A stretch of 31,500 nucleotides of DNA, from assembly GCA_963575745.1 (NCBI GenBank), contig CAUYUJ010009835.1, positions 233,501 to 265,000 on the forward strand, in the 5' to 3' direction. The translations under genes and the position numbers were made by a program. This stretch comes from Prorocentrum cordatum (lineage: Eukaryota; Sar; Dinophyceae; Prorocentrales; Prorocentraceae). A model generated the notes under the pieces. It was not told the origin of the DNA. It was given only the letters and a program-made list of their open reading frames with translations, and did not search any database. Below, one piece after another: positions 1 through 9,204 of the stretch (within the stretch, counting starts at the first letter, position 1; every line of letters starts with the position of its first letter).

Positions 1-178
1 TGATATGCTGTGCGATGCTCTGCTATGATGTATCACGCCATGGTACGACATGAAATGCCCTTTTGTGCTGTGTTGTGCTATTTGATCCCACACGATGATA
101 TGTTATGCAATGCAATGGTATGCTATGTTATGTTTTGTCATGCTACGCGATGCTAAACGATGCGATGCTACGCGATGG
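1..178. repeat. degenerate ATGC-rich repeat
   Basis: This stretch is made of imperfect ATGCTATGC-like words (for example tgctatgatg, atgctatgtt, gcgatgctacgcgatg) with no regular period and no coding character. The same style of sequence recurs at about 12080-12260 and 12415-12478, so it belongs to a dispersed low-complexity family and is not unique DNA. No function can be assigned. From 179 to 316 I see nothing recognisable. Confidence 0.6.
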
Positions 179-316
179 TGCGATATAGTTCCAGTCTGTC
201 CCTCCCGCAACCTCCCTATCACCCGAAGTGTGGTCGTGTAGGTAGGCCGCTCCCCGGAAATTCAAACCGCCCTTATCCCCCGTTTCACGCGTTTTTCTGG
301 CTTGAATTTCGCGCGA

Positions 317-333
317 GTAGCCGTTTGGCTCAA
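317..333 (+). other. possible eroded spliced-leader relic upstream of gene 1
   Basis: The sequence GTAGCCGTTTGGCTCAA matches the core of the dinoflagellate spliced leader (GTAGCC-ATTTT-GGCTCAA) apart from ATTTT becoming GTTT, that is one substitution and one deletion. It lies on the plus strand 57 bp before the first ATG of the gene at 390. In dinoflagellates such relics mark genes that passed through a trans-spliced mRNA, were reverse transcribed and re-entered the genome. The 5' three or four bases of the leader do not match, so chance similarity cannot be excluded. Confidence 0.45.
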
Positions 334-389
334 AAAGGGCGGCTCAACACACTTGGGGAAAGCAGTGTCAGGGGGATCTACTGCACGGG

Positions 390-3300
390 ATGGTGTTGCT
401 TGCGCCGCCGCTTCGTTTCGGGCCCCAGCCCTTGGCGGGAAAGAGGGTGAAACCCGTGCGCGCTGAGGGGGGGCAGAAACCGACTGCCGCGAGGGCGACT
501 CGGAGGAAGGCCGAGGCACAGAAGACATCGCATTCGATCATGCCAAGCTACAGGAGGCACACATTTCAAAGTGTTGGGCGCTCCTCGCTGCGAAAGCTGA
601 GTCCATTGAGGAAGTCGTCGCAGCCTCTGGCGCGGAGGCCACGGTCATGCGCGGCGGTCAAAGCGGCGAAGAGGTCACAAGCTCCGGCTCTGATTTCCCC
701 GCCGTTGGCACGGAAGGTTCCCAAAAGTGGAAAGGGTTCGCAGACTCTGTCGCGAAAGCGCCCCATTTCGGATGACATGCTCCAGGTGTTTGACGGGTCC
801 CTTTCCGAGGCGCAGCATCTGGAACGCCATGCGGCTTGCAAGGGTTTCTGCATTCGGTGCGATTTGCAGAAGCGCCCCAAGGTTTACGAGGCGTGTACCC
901 TCTACGAGGGCCGTTCTTGGTTGTCGCGAGGCGTTAACCGTGGCATATGGGGCCTCGGGTGCAGGATATGCGCTGAGTTTGCGGCTTCTGGCAACAAGTG
1001 TGACGGCGCCAGGTTTTCAAAGTTTGCCAAGTTCCAGATTCGCCCGAAGATGGGTTTTCACGCCAGGATGCTTTTAGAACGACATAGCACTTCCGATTCG
1101 CACCGCGTGGCCTGTGGGATAAAAAAGAGAAAGGGTTCCGACATGTTTGCTCAGCCGACTGTACCACAGCCTCTGGCGTGCCCGACCGTTTGGCCAACTG
1201 AGAAGCCATGCGAGCTTCTGGCGACCGAGTCTGATACTGGCTTGATAAAGGGAAACGCACCGTCCCCATCGGAGTGGAAAGACGCGTGGGCGGTGCTATC
1301 AGAAGGAGTCTCTCACCGGAAGGACGCTCGCATCTGCGATAAGAAAGGGCACGCGCCTGGCTCGGTGGCGAACAGAAGACGGAAACGCCATCGCCGACAA
1401 CTCCAAGTGATGGCGGAGGTCTTGAGGAAGAATATCCGCAAAGTGCTGCACCAGGCGACTTCCATATCTTTGGCTATCGATGAGTCGAAGTATCGGAAAA
1501 TCGTCCGGTTTCGCGCCGACCTTCCTGCTGTACAACATAGCGGTCAGGGCTTCCACTTGGGCAACGTTGGTGCGTCAGGATATTGCCTCTCGGGCGTGTT
1601 AGGCCTTCTCGACTGCTCGAAGAAACACGCGTCCGACTTCGAGGAGGACCACGCTGTCACTGCGGTTAAGCAGCTTGATGCATTTCTGACAAAATTTTGC
1701 ACGCCGCTCGGCAGAATTAAGGGCCGCAGGGGGGCACAGCCCCTGGCGTGCGATGAGGAACTGAAAGCACACGTGCTGCGAACAGTCACCAGTTTCTCTG
1801 CTGATGGCGCGTCCAAGGAGCGGCGTTCAGTCTTCCTCGCTGCTCGCGAACTGTTCCCCAACTTGTTAATCGTGATTCGCGATCCAGCACACGCCATACG
1901 CATTGCCGTCAAGTCGATGCATTGCGACGACGTGTTTGGGGAGGTCTGGAGGGAGCTGTTCAATGATCGGCATGCGTTGGTTCCTGACCTAATGCGCTCT
2001 AACAAGCTGCACAACCTTCTGGTGGCAATCCAGGAGGACAACGTGCACGCAGTGGCAGTGCCTGGGTTGCCTGGAGGACCCCAGCCCCTGGCGGGAATCG
2101 TGCGGAATTTGGCGTTCGCCAAGCAACGCTTCGACTCGACGGCGGACCCAGTGTTGAAAATCGCCCTCTTGCTCGTGCCGGTGGCAACTTTGCTAGCGTA
2201 CATCGCGTCGGACCGTCGCCACGACCGGGAGCAGCGCCATCGGGCGGGCGCCTTGTTGCGGAAATTCGATGCTAAGTTCTGTATGGCCGTTGGTGTGGCC
2301 GCGGACTGGGGGATCATATGCAATTGGTTCTTGCGACTCTTCGACGTCGCCAGCCACGACATTGCAAAGTCGCGTTCCGAGATCGATTGCATGGTCGAGA
2401 CGCTGGATGCTGTCTTCATGGAAGGGCGGGTCTTCCAGTCGGCCCTCCAGGTACCTCCCGTCGCAGCCGCAGCCTCTGGCGCGACCGCCCCGGCTTCCGA
2501 GGAGCCGCTACCGCGGCTCCGTGTCCGAGCGGAAGGACACGAGGCTGGCTTCATCACAGAGACGGTCATGCGCGATCTTCGCCGCAGGTATGTGTTCTAC
2601 GCAGACGGAGACCCCGTGATGCCATGGGGGGAACCAGCAGCAGCGCACAAGGAGGAGCTCCTCCACCGATTGCAGAACGTGGCGAGCTTGACAAAAGAGC
2701 GCTTGCTCGCGGACTTCCCGCGGACTGACGTCCGCTCGGCGCTGGCCATGTTTGACCGGCGTCTCGTGCAGAAAGGCTTCGGCCCAGTGCCCGATGTGGA
2801 AGTGCGGCGTTTCCTTCTGCGGGGCGTTCGCCAGCTGGCGGGCCTCCTCGGCTGCGACGAGCAGGCGGCGGTATTGCAGTACAACGGCGTGCTTCCCTAC
2901 ATGATGCAACAGATGGGGCCATCCCAGCCACTGGCGGGGGCAACTAACCAGCAAGCGTGGGCTCGCATTCTCGACGATGTCTTTTGGGAGGCGGCTTGCC
3001 CGAACCGGCTCCGTGGGGCCTCTCGCATGCTCTGCCGCCCCGTGCGTTTCTACATTTCGATTGAAGACGGGGAGTGCACCCTCGAGCGCGACTTAGCCCG
3101 ATATCGGGATCAACGGGTAGAGCACCGCACTGATGATATTGCTTTTCACGACGACTGCTTGATCCTGAAGTTGAACGGGCCGAAGACGGCGTCAGAATTC
3201 GACGAAGGCGCGGCTCGCCCTGGACTAGGCTTGACGTCCTTCTCCAGGGAATGCGCCAGCCTCTGGCGGGAACTGCTCGGCCAACGGCGTGGGCATTACA

Positions 3301-4181
3301 ACCCTCAAGCTACTGCGGCGGCCGCGTTAAAAAGGAAGAGCGCGCCCGGGCTGGTTCGCGGACGTTCTCGGGCCGTCCTTGGGGCCGCCCGCCTGGCCGT
3401 GACTGTTGCCCGCATTCGACGGGCGCGGGGCCCGTCGACCGCGGTGCATTCCGGCGCCGGCACTGAGGGGAGCGCTTTGTGGAGCGACGACATGGGTAAG
3501 TTCCAAGCGCGCAGCCGCAACAATATACCAGGCGTCCAGCAGACGCGGGCGCGTCCAGGGGCGCCTTTCGTGAACCCGCCCGGCGTCAACCTGGCCCCGA
3601 GACTAGGTTCGACGACGCAGCCTCTGGCGTGGCCCTCGCCGTACAGCAAGGTAGCAAGCCTCGGCGGTGCGACCGACATGTGCCCTGCGAGAGGTTGCGC
3701 TACTGCCACTGGCAGACACCGTTGCGCAGAAGCAGACCTCGTCGTCGTTCCAGACTTGGCGTTTCTCCACGACGTGGACGCGCTGGCAGCAAGTGTGGAT
3801 TTGGCCGTCTCTTTCTTTTACATCGCCTCGCTTGGCCTGGACGTCGTTGCGCAGACGCTCCTGGTCGCAGCCCAGGGCCACCCAGACAGAATTCCACTCG
3901 ACCATCGCACGCGCCACGTCCCAGCAAACGAGCGCCAGGAGGTTATTCATCTCGGGCCAGGCCTCGTCACGGTGCATCCAGATGTGCGGGCGGCGGTGCG
4001 GCGCGTGGCCCGCAGAGCGGGGTCGAACCTCGCAGTGTCGGAAGCGGCGCCCCCAGCCTTTGGCGGGACGCTTTTCTCGACTCTGCGCGACGTCGTCGCA
4101 TGGGCGTCTGCAGCGAGGCAGGTGAGGGATTATATAGGGCCCAAAGCAGTGACTGTGGACGGAATTCCAATGCGCGCCTGA
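390..4181 (+). CDS. zinc-finger, hAT-transposase-like protein (dinoflagellate family, uncertain)
   Basis: This open frame of 1263 codons has no visible intron. About residues 191-238 form a CCHH finger (Cys191-X2-Cys194 ... His232-X5-His238), as in BED/TTF fingers of hAT-type transposases. It is followed by LAIDES (Asp364), SADGAS (Asp472) and IRDPAHAIRI (Asp498, His501), which resemble the spaced acidic residues of an RNase-H-fold hAT transposase; I cannot place the final Glu with certainty. Residues from about 1000 on are Ala/Arg-rich and less convincing. From about 467 to 764 the more protein-like reading is frame 2 (for example SIEEVVAASGAEATVM and SQKWKGFADSVAKAP), not the listed frame. 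A slip at the G7 run near 467 and an extra base at the CCCC run 761-764 would restore one protein running into SDDMLQVFDGS. About eleven copies of the covarying hairpin lie inside it. It may be a transposase or a domesticated relative; the hAT assignment is inference. Confidence 0.6.
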   Translation: MVLLAPPLRFGPQPLAGKRVKPVRAEGGQKPTAARATRRKAEAQKTSHSIMPSYRRHTFQSVGRSSLRKLSPLRKSSQPLARRPRSCAAVKAAKRSQAPALISPPLARKVPKSGKGSQTLSRKRPISDDMLQVFDGSLSEAQHLERHAACKGFCIRCDLQKRPKVYEACTLYEGRSWLSRGVNRGIWGLGCRICAEFAASGNKCDGARFSKFAKFQIRPKMGFHARMLLERHSTSDSHRVACGIKKRKGSDMFAQPTVPQPLACPTVWPTEKPCELLATESDTGLIKGNAPSPSEWKDAWAVLSEGVSHRKDARICDKKGHAPGSVANRRRKRHRRQLQVMAEVLRKNIRKVLHQATSISLAIDESKYRKIVRFRADLPAVQHSGQGFHLGNVGASGYCLSGVLGLLDCSKKHASDFEEDHAVTAVKQLDAFLTKFCTPLGRIKGRRGAQPLACDEELKAHVLRTVTSFSADGASKERRSVFLAARELFPNLLIVIRDPAHAIRIAVKSMHCDDVFGEVWRELFNDRHALVPDLMRSNKLHNLLVAIQEDNVHAVAVPGLPGGPQPLAGIVRNLAFAKQRFDSTADPVLKIALLLVPVATLLAYIASDRRHDREQRHRAGALLRKFDAKFCMAVGVAADWGIICNWFLRLFDVASHDIAKSRSEIDCMVETLDAVFMEGRVFQSALQVPPVAAAASGATAPASEEPLPRLRVRAEGHEAGFITETVMRDLRRRYVFYADGDPVMPWGEPAAAHKEELLHRLQNVASLTKERLLADFPRTDVRSALAMFDRRLVQKGFGPVPDVEVRRFLLRGVRQLAGLLGCDEQAAVLQYNGVLPYMMQQMGPSQPLAGATNQQAWARILDDVFWEAACPNRLRGASRMLCRPVRFYISIEDGECTLERDLARYRDQRVEHRTDDIAFHDDCLILKLNGPKTASEFDEGAARPGLGLTSFSRECASLWRELLGQRRGHYNPQATAAAALKRKSAPGLVRGRSRAVLGAARLAVTVARIRRARGPSTAVHSGAGTEGSALWSDDMGKFQARSRNNIPGVQQTRARPGAPFVNPPGVNLAPRLGSTTQPLAWPSPYSKVASLGGATDMCPARGCATATGRHRCAEADLVVVPDLAFLHDVDALAASVDLAVSFFYIASLGLDVVAQTLLVAAQGHPDRIPLDHRTRHVPANERQEVIHLGPGLVTVHPDVRAAVRRVARRAGSNLAVSEAAPPAFGGTLFSTLRDVVAWASAARQVRDYIGPKAVTVDGIPMRA
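737..756 (+). repeat. mini-hairpin with inner-stem compensatory change
   Basis: TTCGC-A-GAC-TCT-GTC-GCGAA. The outer 5-bp arms are perfectly complementary, and the inner stem is GAC/GTC where nearly all other copies have GCC/GGC. The middle C-G pair has therefore become A-T on both sides while pairing is kept. The same double change occurs at 19210-19227. In the corrected frame it encodes the ADSVA of FADSVAKAP. Confidence 0.9.
1734..1751 (+). repeat. mini-hairpin, GCAC/GTGC arms
   Basis: GCAC-A-GCC-CCT-GGC-GTGC has a perfect 4-bp outer arm different from the common CGC/GCG and CCC/GGG arms, plus an altered loop. It encodes QPLAC inside the hAT-like region of gene 1. Confidence 0.9.
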
Positions 4182-4221
4182 GGATCTTACCCGAACAAAA
4201 AAGGAGACCCCGCCCGCAAGC

Positions 4222-5845
4222 AGGCAAGATCACCCAGACGTAGGCCGCACCTCGCCAAACAGTGAACCAGACCACCCAGAAGTAGATCAGACACCGCCCA
4301 TATTATAATCAGACCGCCCAGAAAGTAGACTTCCCTCCCCCCCCAGAAAAAAGTAAGCCGGAACGCCCGCAAGTAGACCAGACCCCGTCAAAGAGGTAAC
4401 CAGACCACCCAAAAGTGAGGCAGGCCACCCAGGTAGCAGGCCAGACCCAGCCACGAAGTAAAGCAGACCCCGCCAAAAAAGTCATCCAGACAGCCCAAAA
4501 GTAGACCACCTCCGACCCAGAGTAGACCAGACCCCGCCCACAAGTAGACCAGACCACCCAAAAGTAGACCAGACCCCGTCCACAAGTAGAGCAGGCACCA
4601 CCCAAAATTATACCAGGCCGCGCAAGCACACCCGAGCCCGGACAACAGTAGACCAGACCCCGTCAAAAAGTACACCAGACCCCGCAAAAGTAGACCAGGC
4701 CCAGCCCGCAAGTAGACCAGACCCGCCCAACAACTAGACCAGACCGCCCCAAAGTAGACCAGACCCCGCCCAAAAGTAGACCAGACCACCCAGAAAGTAG
4801 TCAAGACCCCGTCCAAAATATACCAGACAACCCCAAACTAGACCAGACCCCGCCAACAAGTAATCCAGACCACCTAAAGGTAGACCAGACCGCGACCCAG
4901 AGCACGCCAGGCCAGCCGCAAGTAGACCAGACCCCAGACAAAAATAGACCAGACCGCGTCAAAAAGTAGACCAGACCCCGCCCAACAGTAGACCAGACCC
5001 CCCAAAAAAGAAATAACACATATATATATATATATATATCCAGACTGCCCCAAAGTAGACCAGAGCCCGCCAACAGGTCATCCATGCCACCCAAAAGTAG
5101 ACCAGACCCCAACCCAGAGTAGACCAGACCAACGGCAACTAGACCAGACCCAAGACAAAAGTAGACCAGACCCCGACCAGAAGTAGATCAGACCCCGCCC
5201 AAAAGTAGATCAGACCACCCACGCGGAGACCAGACCCCGTCCAAAAGTAGACCAGACCCGCCCAACAGTAGATCAGACCACCCGCAAGGAGACCAGACCC
5301 CGCCCAAAAGTAGACCAGTCCCGCCCAAAAGTAGATCAGACCACCCGCGAGGAGACAAGACCCCGCCCAAAAGTAGATCAGACCCCGCCCAAAAGTAGAT
5401 CAGACCACCCATAAGGAGACCAGACCCCGCCCATAAGTAAACAAGACCCGCCCAACAGTAGACCTGACCAACCACGAGTAAACCAGACCCCGCCCAAAAG
5501 TAGACCAGACCCCGCCCAAAAGTAGATCAGACCACCCACAAGCAGTCCAGGCCCCGCCAAAAGTAGACCAGACCCCGCCCAAAAGAAGATCAGACCACCC
5601 ACAAGGAGACCAGACCCTGCCCACAAGTAGATCAGACCCCGCCCGCAAGTAGATCAGACAACCCATAAGCAGACCAGGCCCCGTCCAACAGTAGACCAGA
5701 CCCGCCCAAAAGTAACCGGATCACCCACAAGGACACCAGACCCCGCCCCAAAGTACATCAGACCCCGTCCAAAAGTAGATCAGACCACCCACAAGGAGAC
5801 GAGACCCCGTCCAAACGTAGAGCAGACCACGCCCGAAATAATGAA
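4222..5845. repeat. satellite A, block 1 (20-22 bp units)
   Basis: This is a long array of AGTAGACCAGACCCCGCCCA-like units of 20-22 bp with two alternating spacer types (CCCCGCCCA and CCACCCACAAGGAG). A (TA)n microsatellite interrupts it at about 5019-5039. The unit length and its lack of stops leave long minus-strand frames open (peptides rich in GLLLGGVWST), which are artefacts and not genes. The same satellite occurs at 9205-9905, inverted at 11040-12020, and at 16436-17160, always between gene blocks. Confidence 0.95.
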
Positions 5846-5861
5846 TAAGATATCCACCCAG

Positions 5862-5880
5862 CGCAGCTGATCGGTTCAAG
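5862..5880 (+). other. very degenerate spliced-leader-like sequence before gene 2
   Basis: CGCAGCTGATCGGTTCAAG can be aligned with the leader core CGTAGCC...TTGGCTCAAG at about two thirds of positions, ending in the expected TCAAG. It lies 68 bp before the ATG at 5948, similar to the spacing in front of gene 1. On its own this is weak; I report it only because of the parallel position. Confidence 0.2.
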
Positions 5881-5947
5881 GACCAAGTGCTGGCAACGAG
5901 GCGCGCGCCCGACTCTTCTTGCGTCTCTTCGTGTGCTCGCGCCGCCC

Positions 5948-8879
5948 ATGGCGCCTCATCAGGAAGCTCTTCCCGCGCCGAAGAGGCCGCGCACGGCACA
6001 GCAGCCTGCAGCGCCGCCTGCACCGGCGCCTGCGGCGCCGTCTGCAGCGGCGCCCTCACCGCCTGCGCCATTGGCCGTCGAGGAGCTGCTCGAGATGGAT
6101 TCGGTGCAGAGCGGGGCATCTGATCAATTGGGCCAAGGGGGCCAAGGAGTACGTCGACAATGCTCTCCTGAAGTTCCTGTCTGAGAAGCAAGCACTGGTG
6201 GCCTTCAAAGTGCCCGCCTCCGTCATGCTCATCCCTCCTCTGAAAATTTCTTCCGCAGCCTCTGGCGCGCACCTGACATCGTTTCGGGAGGTCATGCAGT
6301 ACGACAACTTGCAGTTGAGCTTCTCTACGACGGGGCAGTACGAGGCTGCAGGGACGGTGTGGATGCTTGACCCGCTCGCCGCCGACACGTCCGACATCGT
6401 CTCTATCAGCCAGCTCGATGCCGCCATGGCGAACTGGACTGAGGAGAGGCTCTTGCTGTCTTCCGACCACCCGCCGTCGCGGCGCTACTCGTTCGACGCG
6501 CCGCTCCCAGCGCGAGTTGTCAACACCAAGGTTGCCCAGCGCATGACCGAGGGCGAATCCACTGTTCTCATGGCAACGGGAGTGCCCATGCTGGCGGGGC
6601 ACCCGCTTGTGATGGCGTGGTATGGCGCCATGGCAGAGGCATTGTCCGCCGGCAACAGTGATCGCACATTCAAGCTGTTTGAGGCAGCTTTGTCTGTGCC
6701 GATCAGGCTGCGTCTCAGCCCCGACCCTGACGCCTGCCTGCTAGCGTCGCTGCTGTTCTCTGAGACCGTATTCTCTACTTCCGCAGCCTCTGGCGCGGAT
6801 GCCTTTTGGAAGCTGGCTGAAAAGGTGAGTCGCCTGACAAAGTACCAGAAGGCTGTGGCCGAGAACATATCTCTTCCGAAATTGACCAAAGTCCTCACGA
6901 CCTACGGGATCACGTTCAAGGGCAACGCGCTCACCGAGGCACACGCCAAGGCTTTGAAAAGCTTGACGCCTTTCGTCGGGAATCACGCTTGCGCCGTGGC
7001 TTACTCTTTGGCGGAGGCTTTCTGCCCCGAGCTCCGCGAACCCACGCTGTTGATGCGGCTGGCGCAGCTCTGCAAAGCAAGGACGGCGCCCTCCCAGGCA
7101 GACAAGGACGCGGCTGCCTGCGACTCGATGGCGTTCGTCCTGGACTGCTTGCGCGTTGCCCGGCTGACAGGCGACGCCCCCCGGGGGGGGGGGCTTTCTG
7201 TGGGACGGGTCACGGGGCAAGAGAAAAAGACCCCCGCGCTGACGCACGTGCTGTTCAAGAAACATGATGTCATCGAGTACATTATGCACGAGGCGGCGAT
7301 GATCGACAAAGACATGGTGCCTACAGTATCCATGTTTCGCTCGCCGCTTGCCATCGCGAAGCACTTCTCAGCCTCTGGCGAGAAAGGCTTAGCTGCTGCA
7401 TTTCGGCGAGAGGAGAGCTCCGATAACACAGGGTTGGAAAACATGTTCGCTGTCCCCGTGGCCGAATACCGCGACCAGCAAGGCCGAGAAGCGAAGACGC
7501 AGGCGTTGATCGACTTCGCGTGGGCCGTTTGGGCTGGCCACTTCGACGAGGAGCTCCAGGAGCTGGCCGCCAAAGACCTGCAGGGAGGTGCAGCCGCCTT
7601 CCTGTGGCACCGGTATTTCACCGATAGCACCAAGGAGATGGGCGTCAAGTACCGCGCGCTGACCGCTGCTTGCGCGGCGGGTCCCATTTCGACTGGCACT
7701 GCCGAGGGCGGGGCCTCTGGCGTGGTCATGGGGGCGTCCGAGCTCGCGGAGGCCGACCAGGAGGACCTCAAGAAAACCAAGGACTTGCTCCTCTCTCTTC
7801 GCAGGAAGTCCGTTTCGTTCGTGGCGCTGCCGTCGGTTGGCGGAGCCACTGGCGCGGAACACAGCACCGCCCAGTTGCAGAAACTCTGGGAAGAGATGCG
7901 TCTCGGACATAGGTACGCCAGGAAAAAGCAAGACGTCCGAGCATTCGTTGTGTCGGCCGACCTGTTCGCCCCAAACGTGAGCAAGAGCGGGGCGGCGGCG
8001 AGCTTGGGCGACCACGTCGCTGTGGATGCGGAGCGTTTCGGGCGGGTGCTTGATTTCGTCTCGCAGAAGCGTTCGGTTCACGATATCGTCATTTTCCTCG
8101 ACGGGCGGAGCCGGTCGTGCCGCAAACTGCTCGAGGACAAAGAGGAGGGTCTCGCAGCCTCTGGCGCGCACGCTGTGACTGAGTGTTGGTGTGTGTATGT
8201 GCAGCCGGGCAAGGCACAGGACCCCAGAGTCCCGGGAAGAGTGACTTGTTTTGCGTGCAACAACAAGGAAGTCGTCATCTGCTCCATCCCGAAAAGAGGC
8301 GCCATGAAGGTAGTGCAGCGCGCGGAGTTCAACTTGTGCGGCGAGACCACGAGTTCGTACACGACGTACACGGGCGTGCCTATGCGGCAGTACCGCGAGC
8401 TGCCGCGGATGACCCACGACACGAAGGCCTCGATCTTGGGAAACGCAGCCGCTGGCCCGGTGAGAGGGAGGCGCGCGCAGAAAGACATCGAGGCGAACGG
8501 GCACCCCTTCTCGCACTTGGAGGTCAAGCCATTGAGCTTTTGGCAGCGGATTTGCGAGCACCATCACATCACGCACATCGTTGACTTCACGGCGGGGTCT
8601 GGCGCGTTGGCAATCGCAGCCTCTGGCGCGATGGAGTACGAGGGCGTGGCGGTCAACGAGGTGCACCGGGAGTGGCTCGACGCGACCTTGGACCGATGCG
8701 CACTGCACATGGCGGGGCATGACAAGAATTTCGCCCAGAAGCTCGGCGGCGACGACGGTTTCGCTGAGAAAGTAGAGAAGTACTTCGCGGGAACGATGAT
8801 GGAGGTGCGGCGCTTGCTCGAGCCAATCGCGGACGAGGTGGACGGGGATGGGGGGAGCTCGGACTCAGCGGAGGAGTAG
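5948..8879 (+). CDS. large unknown protein with C-terminal methyltransferase-like motif
   Basis: The ATG at 5948 (cccATGGCG) begins a Pro/Ala-rich N terminus with a short basic, possibly nuclear-localisation, segment PKRPR. It reads in frame 2 as far as the GGGG run at 6113-6116. One extra base there moves into the frame that stays open to the TAG at 8877 (SVQSG then HLINWAKGAKEYVDNALL); the Arg-rich alternative N terminus in the long frame looks like a shifted reading. The middle, roughly 700 codons, matches nothing I recognise. Near the end, VDFTAGSGALA (Asp889, Gly-Ser-Gly 893-895 of the long frame) followed by an EVHREWLDATLDRC segment resembles motif I and the following strand of a Rossmann SAM-dependent methyltransferase. 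The C-terminal tail is acidic. Eight or more mini-hairpins are embedded, all read as Ala-Ser-Gly. Methyltransferase activity is inference from one motif. Confidence 0.65.
6780..6799 (+). repeat. mini-hairpin, TCCGC/GCGGA arms
   Basis: TCCGC-A-GCC-TCT-GGC-GCGGA gives eight base pairs with one bulged A. The outermost T-A and C-G pairs are specific to this copy. Confidence 0.9.
7365..7384 (+). repeat. mini-hairpin, TTCTC/GAGAA arms
   Basis: TTCTC-A-GCC-TCT-GGC-GAGAA has a perfect 5-bp outer arm that shares only its first two bases and final C with the common TTCGC type and yet is fully complementary. It is one of the best single demonstrations of arm covariation. It encodes HFSASGEK. Confidence 0.9.
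8613..8632 (+). repeat. mini-hairpin inside the methyltransferase-like motif
   Basis: The copy's outer arms are ATCGC (8613-8617) and GCGAT (8628-8632), either side of A-GCC-TCT-GGC, giving eight base pairs. It encodes the IAASGAM that directly follows the GSGALA glycine-rich motif, so the element sits within or at the edge of a conserved domain without breaking the frame. Confidence 0.85.
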
Positions 8880-9204
8880 ATCGCAGGCGCGCGATCGCGG
8901 GTGGGAAAACGACGCAGCCTCTGGCGCGCCATTGACGCGGCCTGGCCCTGACTCAGGTGTCGAAATTTTGCGCGCGTCGCGACTCCAGTGCGTGAGCAGT
9001 TCCGGGGTGACGCCTCTGGCGCGCGAGGAAGCGTGCAAGACCTTCCAGCGCGGCCAAGTTTTGATGGGTAGACCAGTCTCTTGCCCAGAGGTGCAGCTTC
9101 ATACGCGCCCTTGGACGCGCGCGGCGCTGTTACGCAACAGAGGAAATGTTCCGACCCCGCACAGACGCAAGCCAATCCATTCAGCGCAGAAGGCCAGGCC
9201 GCCC
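8880..9204 (+). other. 3' region of gene 2 with two hairpin copies
   Basis: After the TAG stop there is no further convincing coding sequence. A clear hairpin copy lies at 8913-8928 (CGC/GCG arms) and a truncated one, lacking the AG before CCTCTGGCG, at about 9011-9023. These show that the element is not confined to translated sequence. Satellite A starts at the end of this stretch. Confidence 0.6.

Larger units (their letters stand above)
423..4067 (+). repeat. covarying mini-hairpin copies in gene 1
   Basis: The copies are at 424-439, 619-634, 737-756, 1165-1180, 1734-1751, 2080-2095, 2468-2483, 2923-2938, 3257-3270 (weak, 2-bp arm), 3616-3631 and 4052-4067. Each has the form arm, A, GCC, 3-nt loop, GGC, complementary arm. 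Outer arms here include CCC/GGG, CGC/GCG, CAC/GTG and GCAC/GTGC, while the loop varies freely (TCT, CTT, CCT, ACT, TTT). All lie within the reading frame without causing stops, encoding QPLA, AASGA, SLWR or PAFGG according to frame. Confidence 0.85.
6254..8632 (+). repeat. covarying mini-hairpin copies in gene 2
   Basis: Clear copies lie at 6254-6269, 6780-6799, 7365-7384, 8153-8168 and 8613-8632. Degenerate ones lie near 7711-7723, 7843-7856, 8443-8456 and 8596-8605, where the arms no longer pair or the bulged A is lost. Every clear copy is translated in the same register (AASGA or SASGE), unlike gene 1, where other registers are used. Confidence 0.85.

Noticed and set aside
1544-2569. Long minus-strand frame opposite gene 1
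   Set aside because: It is a shadow of the sense hAT-like frame, with Ser/Arg/Ala-rich composition and no motif.
4187-5666. Several minus-strand frames of 60-140 codons rich in GLLLGGVWST
   Set aside because: They are translations of the 20-22 bp satellite, open only because the unit has no stops. The same peptides appear in overlapping frames and in every satellite block.
7001-8720. Long minus-strand frames opposite gene 2
   Set aside because: They overlap the better supported sense frame and have no recognisable features.
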